Positions 1 through 6,406 are shown, counted from the first letter of the stretch. The stretch is DNA of 6,406 nucleotides from CAZQYC01 sp043746555 (GCA_043746555.1 JAYTQU010000306.1:1-6406); one strand, 5' to 3'. Notes: a model not told the origin generated them from the letters alone. Numbers and translations: made by a program.

Positions 1-1568
1 CCGGCACCGGACGGACCCATTAGCGCAATCAGCTGACCGGCAGGCAACGTCAGATGCAAGTCTTCGTATAGAAACGGTAAGTGTTCGCCGTAACGAAAAG
101 CCAATCCTTCAATTGTTAGCTCACCCGCACCGGCATTGCGAGCACGACGCGGTACACTGCTATACGATTCGCTGGGCGCATTCATGATGTCGCCGAGACG
201 CGCAATTGCCGTGCGCGTCTGTTGCCATTGTTGCCACAATCCCACCATTCGCAGCATCGGTTGACTCAAACGCGCGGCGAACATTTGAAACGCCACCAAC
301 ATACCGACGGTGAAAGCGGTTTGTGTCATCACCGTCCACGCGCCAAGCACCAAAATACTAAGCGTCATCAATTGTTCCAACCCATTCGCCCATGTGTTGT
401 AGGTGTTGGCAAGCTGGCGCGTGACGAAGCTGGACTTGAGATAGTCGGCCAGCAAGTTGCGGTATCGCTGACTCAGCTGCGGTTCGAACTGCAACGACTT
501 GACTGTTTCGACGCCGGCAACGTACTCGGTAAGAAACGCTTGATTGGCGGCACCGCGTTGAAACTGCTCGTTCAACCGTTCACGAAACAGCGGCGCGACC
601 AACGCGCTCAACAAAGTGATGAGTACGAGAATCGCCAAAACAAGCAACGTGAGTTTGACGCTGTACCAGAACATGATCGCGACAAAGATCATCAGGAAGG
701 GTAGATCGAGCGCCACCGTCACGGCCGCGGACGCAATGAAATCGCGAATGGTTTCTATGCCGTGTAGGCGCGCGGCAATAACGCCTGTCGGACGATGTTG
801 AAAATAGAGCGGCGGCAATCGAAACAGATGATCGAAGACGCGACTACCGAGCACCGCATCTATTCGTTGGCCGGTGTGCAGAATCAGATATTGACGCACC
901 CAGGTAAGCAGCGTGGTAAAGAGCAAGAACACAACCAACCCGATGCCGATCGCGATCAACGTGCTGTTGGTTCGATGCACGACCACTTTGTCGATGACGA
1001 CCTGCGTGAATAGCGGCGTCGCAAGACCCATGAGCTGCAGCACTAAAGACGCGACCAGCACATCGCGCCAAATTATCTTGTGCTTCGTGAGTTCAGGCAC
1101 AAACCATCGCAATCCGAAACGCGCCGGACGCGATTCGATACTATCGGGATCGACCGCCGCTGCCGCAGTCGGCCACAACGCAAGACTAACATTCAAATAG
1201 CGTCGTTTAAGGTTATCGATTGGTACGGCGATCGGTTGCGACGCGCCGCTCTCCAACAGCCATACCGATTGCTCGTCAGCATTCAGCACCAACGCCCAGT
1301 CGGAACGATCCGGCGCATCAGGCGCATCAGGTGCCGAAACTAATAGAGCGACCGGCAGACGATAACTTAAAACCGCGGCCAGACCGCCATTCGACCATTG
1401 ATGAGATAGGCCGAGTTCGGCAACCACAGTATTGAAGGAATCAATAGCTATCGGCGGCGGGCAACGCTGAGCGAACAGCGCCGGATCGAATGCTAAACGA
1501 TGCACAGTAGCGAACGAGGACGCAAGCCACAACGCTTGCTCCAACGTCAACGACTCCACGGCCGTCAT
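1..1568 (-). CDS. Type I secretion ABC transporter (HlyB-like), permease/ATPase, 3' end cut by window edge
   Basis: Inner-membrane exporter that would couple ATP hydrolysis to one-step secretion of a protein, typically an RTX protein or adhesin, with an HlyD-type adaptor and TolC. The frame is open from ATG 1568 to the window edge (522 full codons). Residues 1 to about 155 form a C39-peptidase-like domain without the catalytic Cys or His. The exporter membrane domain covers about 160-440, with likely TM helices near 169-187, 204-223, 284-303, 304-325, 396-413 and 417-435. Family hallmarks are TPLFTQVVIDKVVVHR (from 184) and ARLGDIMN (456-463). The nucleotide-binding domain begins near 484, and Walker A (GPSGAG from 518) is cut by the edge. 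The start is uncertain: ATG 1568 has only AGG directly before it, whereas GTG 1586 (six codons earlier) has TAAGG nine bases upstream. An in-frame stop at 1602-1604 limits further extension. The family is secure; the exported substrate is unknown. Confidence 0.93.
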   Translation of the reverse strand, partial: MTAVESLTLEQALWLASSFATVHRLAFDPALFAQRCPPPIAIDSFNTVVAELGLSHQWSNGGLAAVLSYRLPVALLVSAPDAPDAPDRSDWALVLNADEQSVWLLESGASQPIAVPIDNLKRRYLNVSLALWPTAAAAVDPDSIESRPARFGLRWFVPELTKHKIIWRDVLVASLVLQLMGLATPLFTQVVIDKVVVHRTNSTLIAIGIGLVVFLLFTTLLTWVRQYLILHTGQRIDAVLGSRVFDHLFRLPPLYFQHRPTGVIAARLHGIETIRDFIASAAVTVALDLPFLMIFVAIMFWYSVKLTLLVLAILVLITLLSALVAPLFRERLNEQFQRGAANQAFLTEYVAGVETVKSLQFEPQLSQRYRNLLADYLKSSFVTRQLANTYNTWANGLEQLMTLSILVLGAWTVMTQTAFTVGMLVAFQMFAARLSQPMLRMVGLWQQWQQTRTAIARLGDIMNAPSESYSSVPRRARNAGAGELTIEGLAFRYGEHLPFLYEDLHLTLPAGQLIALMGPSGA

Positions 1569-1595
1569 CCTGCGACGTGCGAACACGAGCGGCAG

Positions 1596-1600
1596 CCTTA
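1596..1600 (-). promoter_or_regulatory. Possible ribosome binding site for a GTG start of the transporter
   Basis: On the minus strand TAAGG lies nine bases ahead of a GTG codon (1584-1586) in frame with the transporter. This spacing is good and supports a start six codons before ATG 1568. The same TAA is the stop codon of the tiny ORF just upstream, an arrangement typical of translational coupling. This is a motif reading only. Confidence 0.4.
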
Positions 1601-1654
1601 GTTAAGCGAAAGTGAGAGAGTTGTGCTTCGACCAAGTATTGTTTTGGTATCCAT
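1598..1654 (-). CDS. Possible 18-codon leader peptide ORF ahead of the type I secretion transporter
   Basis: The ORF reads MDTKTILGRSTTLSLSLN and then TAA. AAGG lies five bases ahead of its ATG, inside the purine-rich run GGAAGGGAAGGA (1659-1670), which makes it the best ribosome binding site seen in this window. An in-frame ATG at 1670-1672 would add six codons but has no convincing site of its own. The stop lies 11 bases before the GTG candidate start of the transporter and overlaps its TAAGG site, so translation of the two could be coupled. The peptide is Ser/Thr/Leu-rich and matches no family I know. It could be a regulatory leader, a short product gene, or a chance ORF. It could also be the original transporter N-terminus cut off by a frameshift, since it lies in another frame. 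Its length alone gives little statistical support. Confidence 0.35.
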   Translation of the reverse strand: MDTKTILGRSTTLSLSLN

Positions 1655-1658
1655 GCTG

Positions 1659-1670
1659 TCCTTCCCTTCC
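1659..1670 (-). promoter_or_regulatory. Strong Shine-Dalgarno-like purine run
   Basis: The minus-strand sequence GGAAGGGAAGGA contains two AAGG cores, the nearer one five bases from ATG 1654. No other start in the window has a comparable site, which suggests ribosomes load here even though the reading frame that follows has only 18 codons. Confidence 0.45.
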
Positions 1671-1821
1671 ATCAAGCTATAAATTTGCGATTGTCACAGT
1701 TCTTTAATATCGGGCTGCTCAGAATTCCTTCAGGCAGGGATCGTGACGGCGAATCCTACTCTACTAATTTGGCGTTAGGAAGTCGGTCTATTTAGATTTT
1801 CATGCCCGAACTTAACAGTAG

Positions 1822-3747
1822 TTAGTTAGCCTGAGAGTTTTCCGCCTCCAGCTGTTCGGTTGTCGCCAACCACTCTTCTTTTACCTTAGCGATTTTTGCC
1901 GCCAACACTCTTTGACTGATAAGCAATTCGCCAAGTCTGGGCTTGTTCTCGACGTTGTAGATCTCTAGAGTAGCAAGTTGAGTTTCGATCGCAGCTCGCT
2001 CTTTGGCAAGACGTTCGAGTTCGCGATCGCATTGAGCGATGGCGTTGCGCAGTGGCGTTAAGCGATTGCGGCGTTCGGCATCGATACGTTTGCGATCCCG
2101 GCGAGCGTCGGCGGAATTCGAGTCGCGTGTTGTTGCGTCAGTTGGCAGAGGAACGTCCGACCTACTATCGGATTTGACGAGCCATTCGGCATAATCGTCG
2201 AGATCGCCATCGAAGGGTTTTGCGGTGCCATTCGCAACGACGATGAATTGATCGGCGAAGGTGCGCAGTAGATGGCGATCGTGGGAAACGAGCACCACGG
2301 CACCGGCGTAATCTTGCAGTGCCACAGCGAGCGCTTGGCGCATTTCCAAATCGAGATGGTTGGTGGGCTCGTCGAGTAACAAAAGATTCGGTTGTAGATA
2401 CGACACCAACGCGAGCACAAGTCGCGCTTTTTCGCCGCCCGAGAATGGTCCAATTGGTTCGAACACGCGCTCGCCACGAAACCCAAAGCCGCCGAGATAA
2501 TCGCGCAGATCTTGTTCTTTCGCGCGCGCGGCTTTGTCGCCGCCAAGTTTCTTTAGATGATCGAGCGCGGATTCGTCGAGAAATAATTGTTCGAGCTGAT
2601 GCTGCGCGAAATAGCCGATGCGCAAATCGCGCGCTTCCACGCGCTTGCCTTGCAGCGCCGTCAATTCGCCCGCGAGTAATTTCGTTAGCGTCGATTTACC
2701 GGCGCCGTTGCGGCCGAGCAAGGCAATACGATCGCCGGGTGCAATAGTCAGACTAATATGACTCACCACAGCGCGATCGCCGTAGCCGACGGTTTGATCG
2801 TCGATCGCGAGCAACGGGCGCGGCAATTTTTCGGGTTGTAGAAATGAAAATTCAAACTGCGTATCGACATGCGCCGGGGCGATGCGCTGCATTCGCTCCA
2901 ACGCCTTCAAGCGACTTTGCGCTTGTTTGGCTTTCGAGGCTTTGGCGCGAAAGCGCTCGACGAACGACATCATGTGCGCAATCTCGCGCTGTTGCCGATC
3001 GAATAGCGACTGTTGCTGCGACAGTTGCATCGCGCGCTGCTCTTCGAATGCGGCATAGTTGCCTGAATATGCGCGCGCTTCGCCATGTTCGATATTGACC
3101 ACGCGAGTGATAATGCGGTCCAAGAATTCGCGATCGTGCGAAATGAGGAGCAACGTGCCGCGATATTCGCGCAGCCATCCTTCAAGCCAAATCACCGCAT
3201 CCAAGTCCAAGTGATTGGTGGGTTCGTCGAGCAACAATAGATCGGAGCGACACATTAATGCTTGCGCGACATTGAGTCGCACGCGCCAACCGCCGGAGAA
3301 TTCACGGACCGCGCGCGATTCGTCTTCCACGGTGAATCCCAGGCCATGCAGCAATTGTCCGGCGCGACTGCGTGCGTCGTAACCGCCGACGACTTCGTAG
3401 CGTGAATACAGTTCGGCGAGTTTCGTGCCGTCGAGCGCTTTGGATTCACGTTCGATGGCGGCTTCGAGCTCTCGTAGCTCGGTGTCTCCATCCATGACGA
3501 ACTCGACAGCGGATTGATCGCTCGCTTCGAGTTCCTGAGCGACATTGGCGATTGCCAGTCGCGCCGGTCGTTCGAAGCTGCCGATGTCGGGTTGCAAGTC
3601 ATTACGCACCAACGCGAATAGACTCGACTTGCCGGTGCCGTTCGCGCCGGTGACACCGATCTTCTCGCCGCGATACAACGTGAAGGTCGCATGTTCGATC
3701 AACAACCGCGTACCGCGTCGTAGGGAAACGTCGGAGAAGGAAAGCAT
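1822..3747 (-). CDS. yheS: ABC-F ATPase YheS, ribosome-associated translation factor
   Basis: Soluble tandem ATPase of the ABC-F family, whose members bind the ribosomal E site and help stalled or slow ribosomes. It has no membrane segments and is not a transporter. Length is 641 residues, close to the roughly 637 of E. coli YheS. Domain 1 has Walker A GANGTGKSS (34-42), signature FSGGW (150-154), Walker B LLLLDEPTNHLD (from 170) and H-loop SHD (203-205). The charged inter-domain linker typical of ABC-F spans about 230-305 and includes RFRAKASKAKQAQSR. Domain 2 has Walker A GRNGAGKST (345-353), Q-loop YFAQHQ (379-384), signature FSGGEKARL (435-443), Walker B with catalytic Glu460, and SHD (488-490). 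A charged coiled-coil tail covers about 545-637, as in YheS. Both ATP sites look intact. ATG 3747 fits the YheS N-terminus and an in-frame TAA lies just upstream. I see no clear Shine-Dalgarno sequence. Older annotations may call it an ABC transporter ATP-binding protein. Confidence 0.95.
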   Translation of the reverse strand: MLSFSDVSLRRGTRLLIEHATFTLYRGEKIGVTGANGTGKSSLFALVRNDLQPDIGSFERPARLAIANVAQELEASDQSAVEFVMDGDTELRELEAAIERESKALDGTKLAELYSRYEVVGGYDARSRAGQLLHGLGFTVEDESRAVREFSGGWRVRLNVAQALMCRSDLLLLDEPTNHLDLDAVIWLEGWLREYRGTLLLISHDREFLDRIITRVVNIEHGEARAYSGNYAAFEEQRAMQLSQQQSLFDRQQREIAHMMSFVERFRAKASKAKQAQSRLKALERMQRIAPAHVDTQFEFSFLQPEKLPRPLLAIDDQTVGYGDRAVVSHISLTIAPGDRIALLGRNGAGKSTLTKLLAGELTALQGKRVEARDLRIGYFAQHQLEQLFLDESALDHLKKLGGDKAARAKEQDLRDYLGGFGFRGERVFEPIGPFSGGEKARLVLALVSYLQPNLLLLDEPTNHLDLEMRQALAVALQDYAGAVVLVSHDRHLLRTFADQFIVVANGTAKPFDGDLDDYAEWLVKSDSRSDVPLPTDATTRDSNSADARRDRKRIDAERRNRLTPLRNAIAQCDRELERLAKERAAIETQLATLEIYNVENKPRLGELLISQRVLAAKIAKVKEEWLATTEQLEAENSQAN

Positions 3748-3873
3748 AGGTGCGCGAGAGCGTTAAGTCGCGAGTGCGCGAGGTCGAAAGACTTGCATGT
3801 CGCTTTTATCGCTCAGTACTGGGTTTTAGCATCTCGCGAAGTGCCGATCTGGCGATCTCACGCCGCTCATCCG
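3748..3873. other. Short intergenic spacer ahead of yheS
   Basis: These 126 bases separate the stop of the cyclic-di-GMP protein from the start of yheS, both on the minus strand. The distance favours a separate yheS promoter, possibly around the AT-rich GATAAAAG near 3803-3810. I could not match a good -35, and saw no strong terminator hairpin. Confidence 0.3.
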
Positions 3874-6018
3874 TTAGGCGAACAACCGACTCACATTCGC
3901 CGCGCCCATTTCCTGACTGATGACGAGATTTAGAAATTCGTCGGAGGAAATCGCGTCGCCAAATAGTCTTCCTTGGGCATAGTGACAACCGTGGCTGCGC
4001 AGATATTCGAATTGCTCGCGAGTTTCAACGCCTTCGGCAACCACTTCCATTTCCATCGAACGACCCATATCGACGATGGTACGGACGATGGTCGCGTCGT
4101 CGCTGTCGTGCGGAATATCGCGCACAAACGATTGATCGATCTTTAACGTGCTGATCGGAAACTGTTGCAGCGCGCTGAGCGAGGAATAGCCGGTGCCGAA
4201 GTCGTCGATGGAGAGATGCAGTCCCATGCCGTACAACTCATCGAGCAGTTTCAATGTGCGCTGGGCATCCACCATCAACGTGGTTTCGGTGATTTCCAAT
4301 TCGAAACACGTTGGCGAAACCTCGTGACGTTTGAACACCGACTTACAACGCGTAATGAAATTCGATTGGCGCAGTTGTTTCAAGGAGAGGTTGATCGACA
4401 CACGACCGGGATTCGGAATCTGTTGCAACCAAAGCCGATAATCGGCGCACACTCTATTCATTACCCAGTCGCCGATGTCGAGAATCAAATTGCTTTCTTC
4501 GGCGAGCGGAATGAATTGCGATGGCGATATATCGCCGTGACCCGGCAAGCGCCAACGTAGCAACGCTTCCGCGCCGATAATCCGGCCGTTGCGCAGATCG
4601 ACTTTGGGTTGATAAAGAATCACCAACTCGTCGCGCTCCAAGGCGCGGCGCAGTTTGCTTTTCAACATCAAGCGCTCAACCGCGGCGGCGTTCATGTCCG
4701 GCGAATAGAACGCGAAACTATTGCCGCCGTTTTGCTTGGAGTGATACATCGCCGCGTCGGCGTTGCGAATCAAATCGATCACACTCTCCGCATCGCGCGG
4801 ACAGAACCCCACGCCGATACTCGCCGTGAGAAACAGCTCGTGTTGTTGCACGTAAAATGCTTTGCCGATTTCGGACAACACCATGCGGGCCAATATCGCC
4901 GCTTGCGCTCGCTCTTCCTCGCCCTGTGCAAAAGTGTCGATGAATACGGCAAACTCGTCGCCGGCGAGCCGCCCCAGCACAGCTTCCTTCGGCAACACGC
5001 GCGTGAGTCGTTCGCTCAAGGTTTCCAGAACTCGGTCGCCCGCCGCATGGCCGAAGGTGTCGTTGATTTCCTTGAAGCGGTCCAAGTCTATATATAAGAG
5101 TGCGACGCCGCGATCGGCGCGCCGCGTTCGCGCAATGGCTTGTTGCAGCATGTGCTGCAACTGCATGCGGTTCGGCACTTTAGTGAGCGCATCGTAACGA
5201 GCAAGATAGCGAATGCGACGTTCGGCTCGCTTGCGGTCCGTAATATTGCGCGCCACAAAGATCGCGCCGCGAAAATCGTGATGCGGCGCATCGAGCGACG
5301 AACCGGATATCGAAACCGGAATCGTTTGACCGTCGGCGGTTTGTATCACGGTTTCGCGCGTTTCACCGGTAGCGGCCTCGAGCGAAAATGTGGCTTGTTC
5401 CGCTTCCGTCAACAAACTGATGAACGGCTTACCGACCAAATCGCTTTCGTTGCAACCGAACAGATGCACCGCCGCTTGATTGATCTTGCTGATCTCGCCG
5501 TCTTGCGTGGTCACCAGCACCGCATCGTTCATGCTGTTCAGCACAGTGTTGAGATAGTTGGTGGTGAATGTCGTTTGCTGCAGCTTGCGACGCATTTCGT
5601 CGAGCGCTTCTTGCAAATCGGCAATCTCGTCGGTCCGAGTGACTTCGAGCGGTTTGGTGTAATCGCCGGATCCAATTTCTCGCGCGGAACGAATGAGGCT
5701 CGCGATTGGGCGTTCGAATCGGCGTCCCAAAACCCAAGCGAGCCCCAACGCACCCGACGAAAACACGATGCTAATGGCTGCTAAGGTCCACAGGGATCGC
5801 CGAAACTCGGCACGCTGCGATTCGATCAATCTTTCTTCTATTTGCAGCGATTGCGCGACGAGACTTTGCACAACCCGTTGGCTGGCTTGTCGGTCGTAGA
5901 GTTGCACCGCCAAAAGAGTCAGAATCACGGCAAGGCTCGCGGCGGTCGCGATGCCGAGAAATTTGAATTGAATGCCGCGCGATTTCACAAAATGAGTTGA
6001 ATCCTTGCCGGGTTGCAC
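3874..6018 (-). CDS. Membrane HAMP-PAS-GGDEF-EAL protein, probable cyclic-di-GMP phosphodiesterase with degenerate cyclase domain
   Basis: A 714-residue inner-membrane signalling protein of cyclic-di-GMP turnover. TM1 spans about 18-40 and TM2 about 77-98, with only some 36 residues between them, too few for a known periplasmic sensor fold. HAMP follows (about 97-149), then PAS (about 151-262), GGDEF (about 268-437) and EAL (about 450-700). The GGDEF signature reads AGDEF (352-356). The metal and substrate motifs DLDRFKEIND (311-320) and FGHAAGD are kept. The inhibitory RxxD site is absent, with PKEA in its place at 343-346. The EAL domain keeps EALLRW (484-489), NLS (543-545), EITE (575-578), DDFGTGYSSL (605-614), KID (626-628) with catalytic Lys626, and AEGVET (661-666). 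I therefore infer hydrolysis of cyclic-di-GMP, with the GGDEF part regulatory or weakly active. The frame opens at GTG 6018, since an in-frame TGA lies at 6046-6048. GTG 5988 (Val11) is an alternative, with AAGGA 13 bases ahead. Confidence 0.94.
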   Translation of the reverse strand: MQPGKDSTHFVKSRGIQFKFLGIATAASLAVILTLLAVQLYDRQASQRVVQSLVAQSLQIEERLIESQRAEFRRSLWTLAAISIVFSSGALGLAWVLGRRFERPIASLIRSAREIGSGDYTKPLEVTRTDEIADLQEALDEMRRKLQQTTFTTNYLNTVLNSMNDAVLVTTQDGEISKINQAAVHLFGCNESDLVGKPFISLLTEAEQATFSLEAATGETRETVIQTADGQTIPVSISGSSLDAPHHDFRGAIFVARNITDRKRAERRIRYLARYDALTKVPNRMQLQHMLQQAIARTRRADRGVALLYIDLDRFKEINDTFGHAAGDRVLETLSERLTRVLPKEAVLGRLAGDEFAVFIDTFAQGEEERAQAAILARMVLSEIGKAFYVQQHELFLTASIGVGFCPRDAESVIDLIRNADAAMYHSKQNGGNSFAFYSPDMNAAAVERLMLKSKLRRALERDELVILYQPKVDLRNGRIIGAEALLRWRLPGHGDISPSQFIPLAEESNLILDIGDWVMNRVCADYRLWLQQIPNPGRVSINLSLKQLRQSNFITRCKSVFKRHEVSPTCFELEITETTLMVDAQRTLKLLDELYGMGLHLSIDDFGTGYSSLSALQQFPISTLKIDQSFVRDIPHDSDDATIVRTIVDMGRSMEMEVVAEGVETREQFEYLRSHGCHYAQGRLFGDAISSDEFLNLVISQEMGAANVSRLFA

Positions 6019-6147
6019 TGCGGGAGGCGGGGCAAACTTGGTGCATCATACATCGTGTCCTAGCCGAGACGCATACTGTCGGGTAAGTTGACAATCGCCA
6101 GTGAAGTAGGCAAACGGCGACTCAGAGAGCGACTTAGAATTTAGCAA
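6019..6147. promoter_or_regulatory. Divergent promoter region between the cyclic-di-GMP protein and the M15 peptidase
   Basis: Both flanking genes start from this 129-base spacer and run apart, so it should contain at least two promoters. Minus strand: TATGAT (6045-6050) is a reasonable -10 about 27 bases before GTG 6018, without a clear -35. Plus strand: a consensus TTGACA sits at 6088-6093, but 17 bases on there is only CAAACG, a poor -10. TAGAAT at 6135-6140 is a better -10 and would start transcription almost at the ATG of the M15 gene. These are motif readings by eye. Confidence 0.45.
6135..6140 (+). promoter_or_regulatory. Possible -10 element of the M15 peptidase gene
   Basis: TAGAAT differs from TATAAT at one base and ends seven bases before the ATG at 6148. 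If used, the transcript would be leaderless or nearly so, which fits the absence of a Shine-Dalgarno sequence. No good -35 lies at the right distance (AAACGG at 6112-6117). Confidence 0.25.
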
Positions 6148-6406
6148 ATGAACGATCTTGAAATTACCGGCCGAACGCGCACTCACATCGTCGAACTCGA
6201 CGCACCGCGCTGCGCGCTGCACTACGAGGCGATCGCTTCGTTTCTGGCTATGCGCGATGCGGCGGCAAACGACGGCATCGCATTGGCTGCACGGTCGGGT
6301 TTTCGCGATTTCGCCACGCAGGTGACAATTTGGAATCGCAAGTGGCGCGGCGAGAAACCGCTCTTCAGCCGCGCGGGCGTATTACTCGATCGCGCGCTGA
6401 TAGCAG
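6148..6406 (+). CDS. M15-family D-Ala-D-Ala carboxypeptidase (VanY-like), 5' part only
   Basis: The first 86 codons of a zinc metallopeptidase of the VanY-like M15 group. Such enzymes trim the terminal D-alanine from peptidoglycan stem peptides or their precursors. Recognition rests on the family's N-terminal block: HYEAIASFLAMRDAA (25-39), then GIALAARSGFRDFATQ (43-58) with the conserved substrate-binding Arg of the SGFR motif (Arg53), then IWNRKWRGEKPL (61-72). The zinc ligands (HxxxxxxD and a later His) would lie beyond the window, so activity cannot be judged. The N-terminus MNDLEITGRTRTH shows no signal peptide or TM helix, so the visible part suggests a cytoplasmic enzyme, perhaps acting on recycled muropeptides; that role is inference. 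An in-frame TAG at 6142-6144 makes ATG 6148 the first possible start. No Shine-Dalgarno sequence is visible. Confidence 0.85.
   Translation, partial: MNDLEITGRTRTHIVELDAPRCALHYEAIASFLAMRDAAANDGIALAARSGFRDFATQVTIWNRKWRGEKPLFSRAGVLLDRALIA

Larger units (their letters stand above)
1569..1821. other. Intergenic gap between yheS and the secretion transporter
   Basis: This 253-base spacer is visibly richer in A and T than the flanking genes, notably around 1671-1705 and 1790-1815. It should hold the promoter of the transporter unit and the end of the yheS transcript. On the minus strand there are AT-rich stretches resembling -10 elements (TTTATAGC near 1675-1682, GATATTAAAG near 1703-1712), but I found no well-spaced -35 partner. 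I also saw no hairpin followed by a T-run that would make a clear intrinsic terminator. Apart from the tiny ORF at 1598-1654, I see no gene in it. Confidence 0.5.

Noticed and set aside
1312..1329. Tandem nine-base repeat GGCGCATCA x2
   Set aside because: Only two copies, encoding DAPDAP in a variable loop of the C39-like domain. It is probably a small in-frame slippage duplication without further meaning.
222..1435. Several open frames of 60-160 codons on the plus strand over the transporter region
   Set aside because: They lie antisense to a continuous transporter frame with recognisable family motifs. Their products are rich in Arg, His and Gln and resemble no family.
1704..1821. Search for an intrinsic terminator after yheS
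   Set aside because: No GC-rich hairpin followed by a T-run was found on the minus strand. The end of the transcript cannot be placed from sequence.
2058..3766. Multiple frames of 70-160 codons on both strands within yheS
   Set aside because: yheS is matched along its whole length, and these are out-of-frame or antisense readings of GC-rich codons.
5088..5097. TATATATAAG on the plus strand, resembling a promoter element
   Set aside because: It is the reverse of codons for LLYIDLDRF in the GGDEF domain, a conserved coding stretch with no gene placed to use it.
4165..5784. Long antisense frames (up to 214 codons) opposite the cyclic-di-GMP gene
   Set aside because: No family-like composition and no ribosome sites. 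They overlap a complete multidomain protein and are explained by codon bias against stops on the opposite strand.
6077..6093. TGTC-N9-GACA inverted repeat as a possible operator in the divergent spacer
   Set aside because: The arms are only four bases long and overlap the TTGACA motif. A match this short is expected by chance, and no regulator gene is nearby.

Overview
The window looks like chromosomal DNA of a Gram-negative proteobacterium, most likely a gammaproteobacterium. The evidence is a HlyB-like type I secretion ATPase, an ABC-F protein that aligns from memory along its whole length with Escherichia coli YheS, and a membrane-bound PAS-GGDEF-EAL protein. The M15 peptidase start resembles proteins I associate with the Xanthomonadaceae, but I cannot fix the genus. 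GC content is moderate, roughly the mid-50s percent by eye.

Layout. Positions 1-1568 (minus strand) hold the first 522 codons of a type I secretion ABC transporter. It is cut by the window edge inside the Walker A motif of its nucleotide-binding domain. Ahead of it, in the more AT-rich gap 1569-1821, is a possible 18-codon leader ORF (1598-1654) with a strong ribosome binding site. Its stop codon overlaps a second Shine-Dalgarno-like site that may serve the transporter. Positions 1822-3747 (minus) encode the ABC-F protein YheS. After a 126-base gap, 3874-6018 (minus) encodes a two-TM HAMP-PAS-GGDEF-EAL protein of cyclic-di-GMP metabolism. Its GGDEF motif is altered (AGDEF) and its EAL domain looks intact. 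A 129-base divergent spacer (6019-6147) separates it from an M15 (VanY-like) D-Ala-D-Ala carboxypeptidase that starts at 6148 on the plus strand and runs off the right edge.

How they relate. The genes have separate jobs: protein export, ribosome rescue or translation support, second-messenger turnover and cell-wall peptide trimming. The spacers of over 120 bases suggest separate transcription units, not one operon. The partner genes of the transporter (HlyD-type adaptor, exported substrate) would lie to the left if they are linked. I saw no mobile element, RNA gene, CRISPR array or phage signature. Nothing here amounts to a clear new system. The best leads are the tiny ORF coupled to the transporter, the degenerate GGDEF domain, and a possibly leaderless start for the M15 gene.
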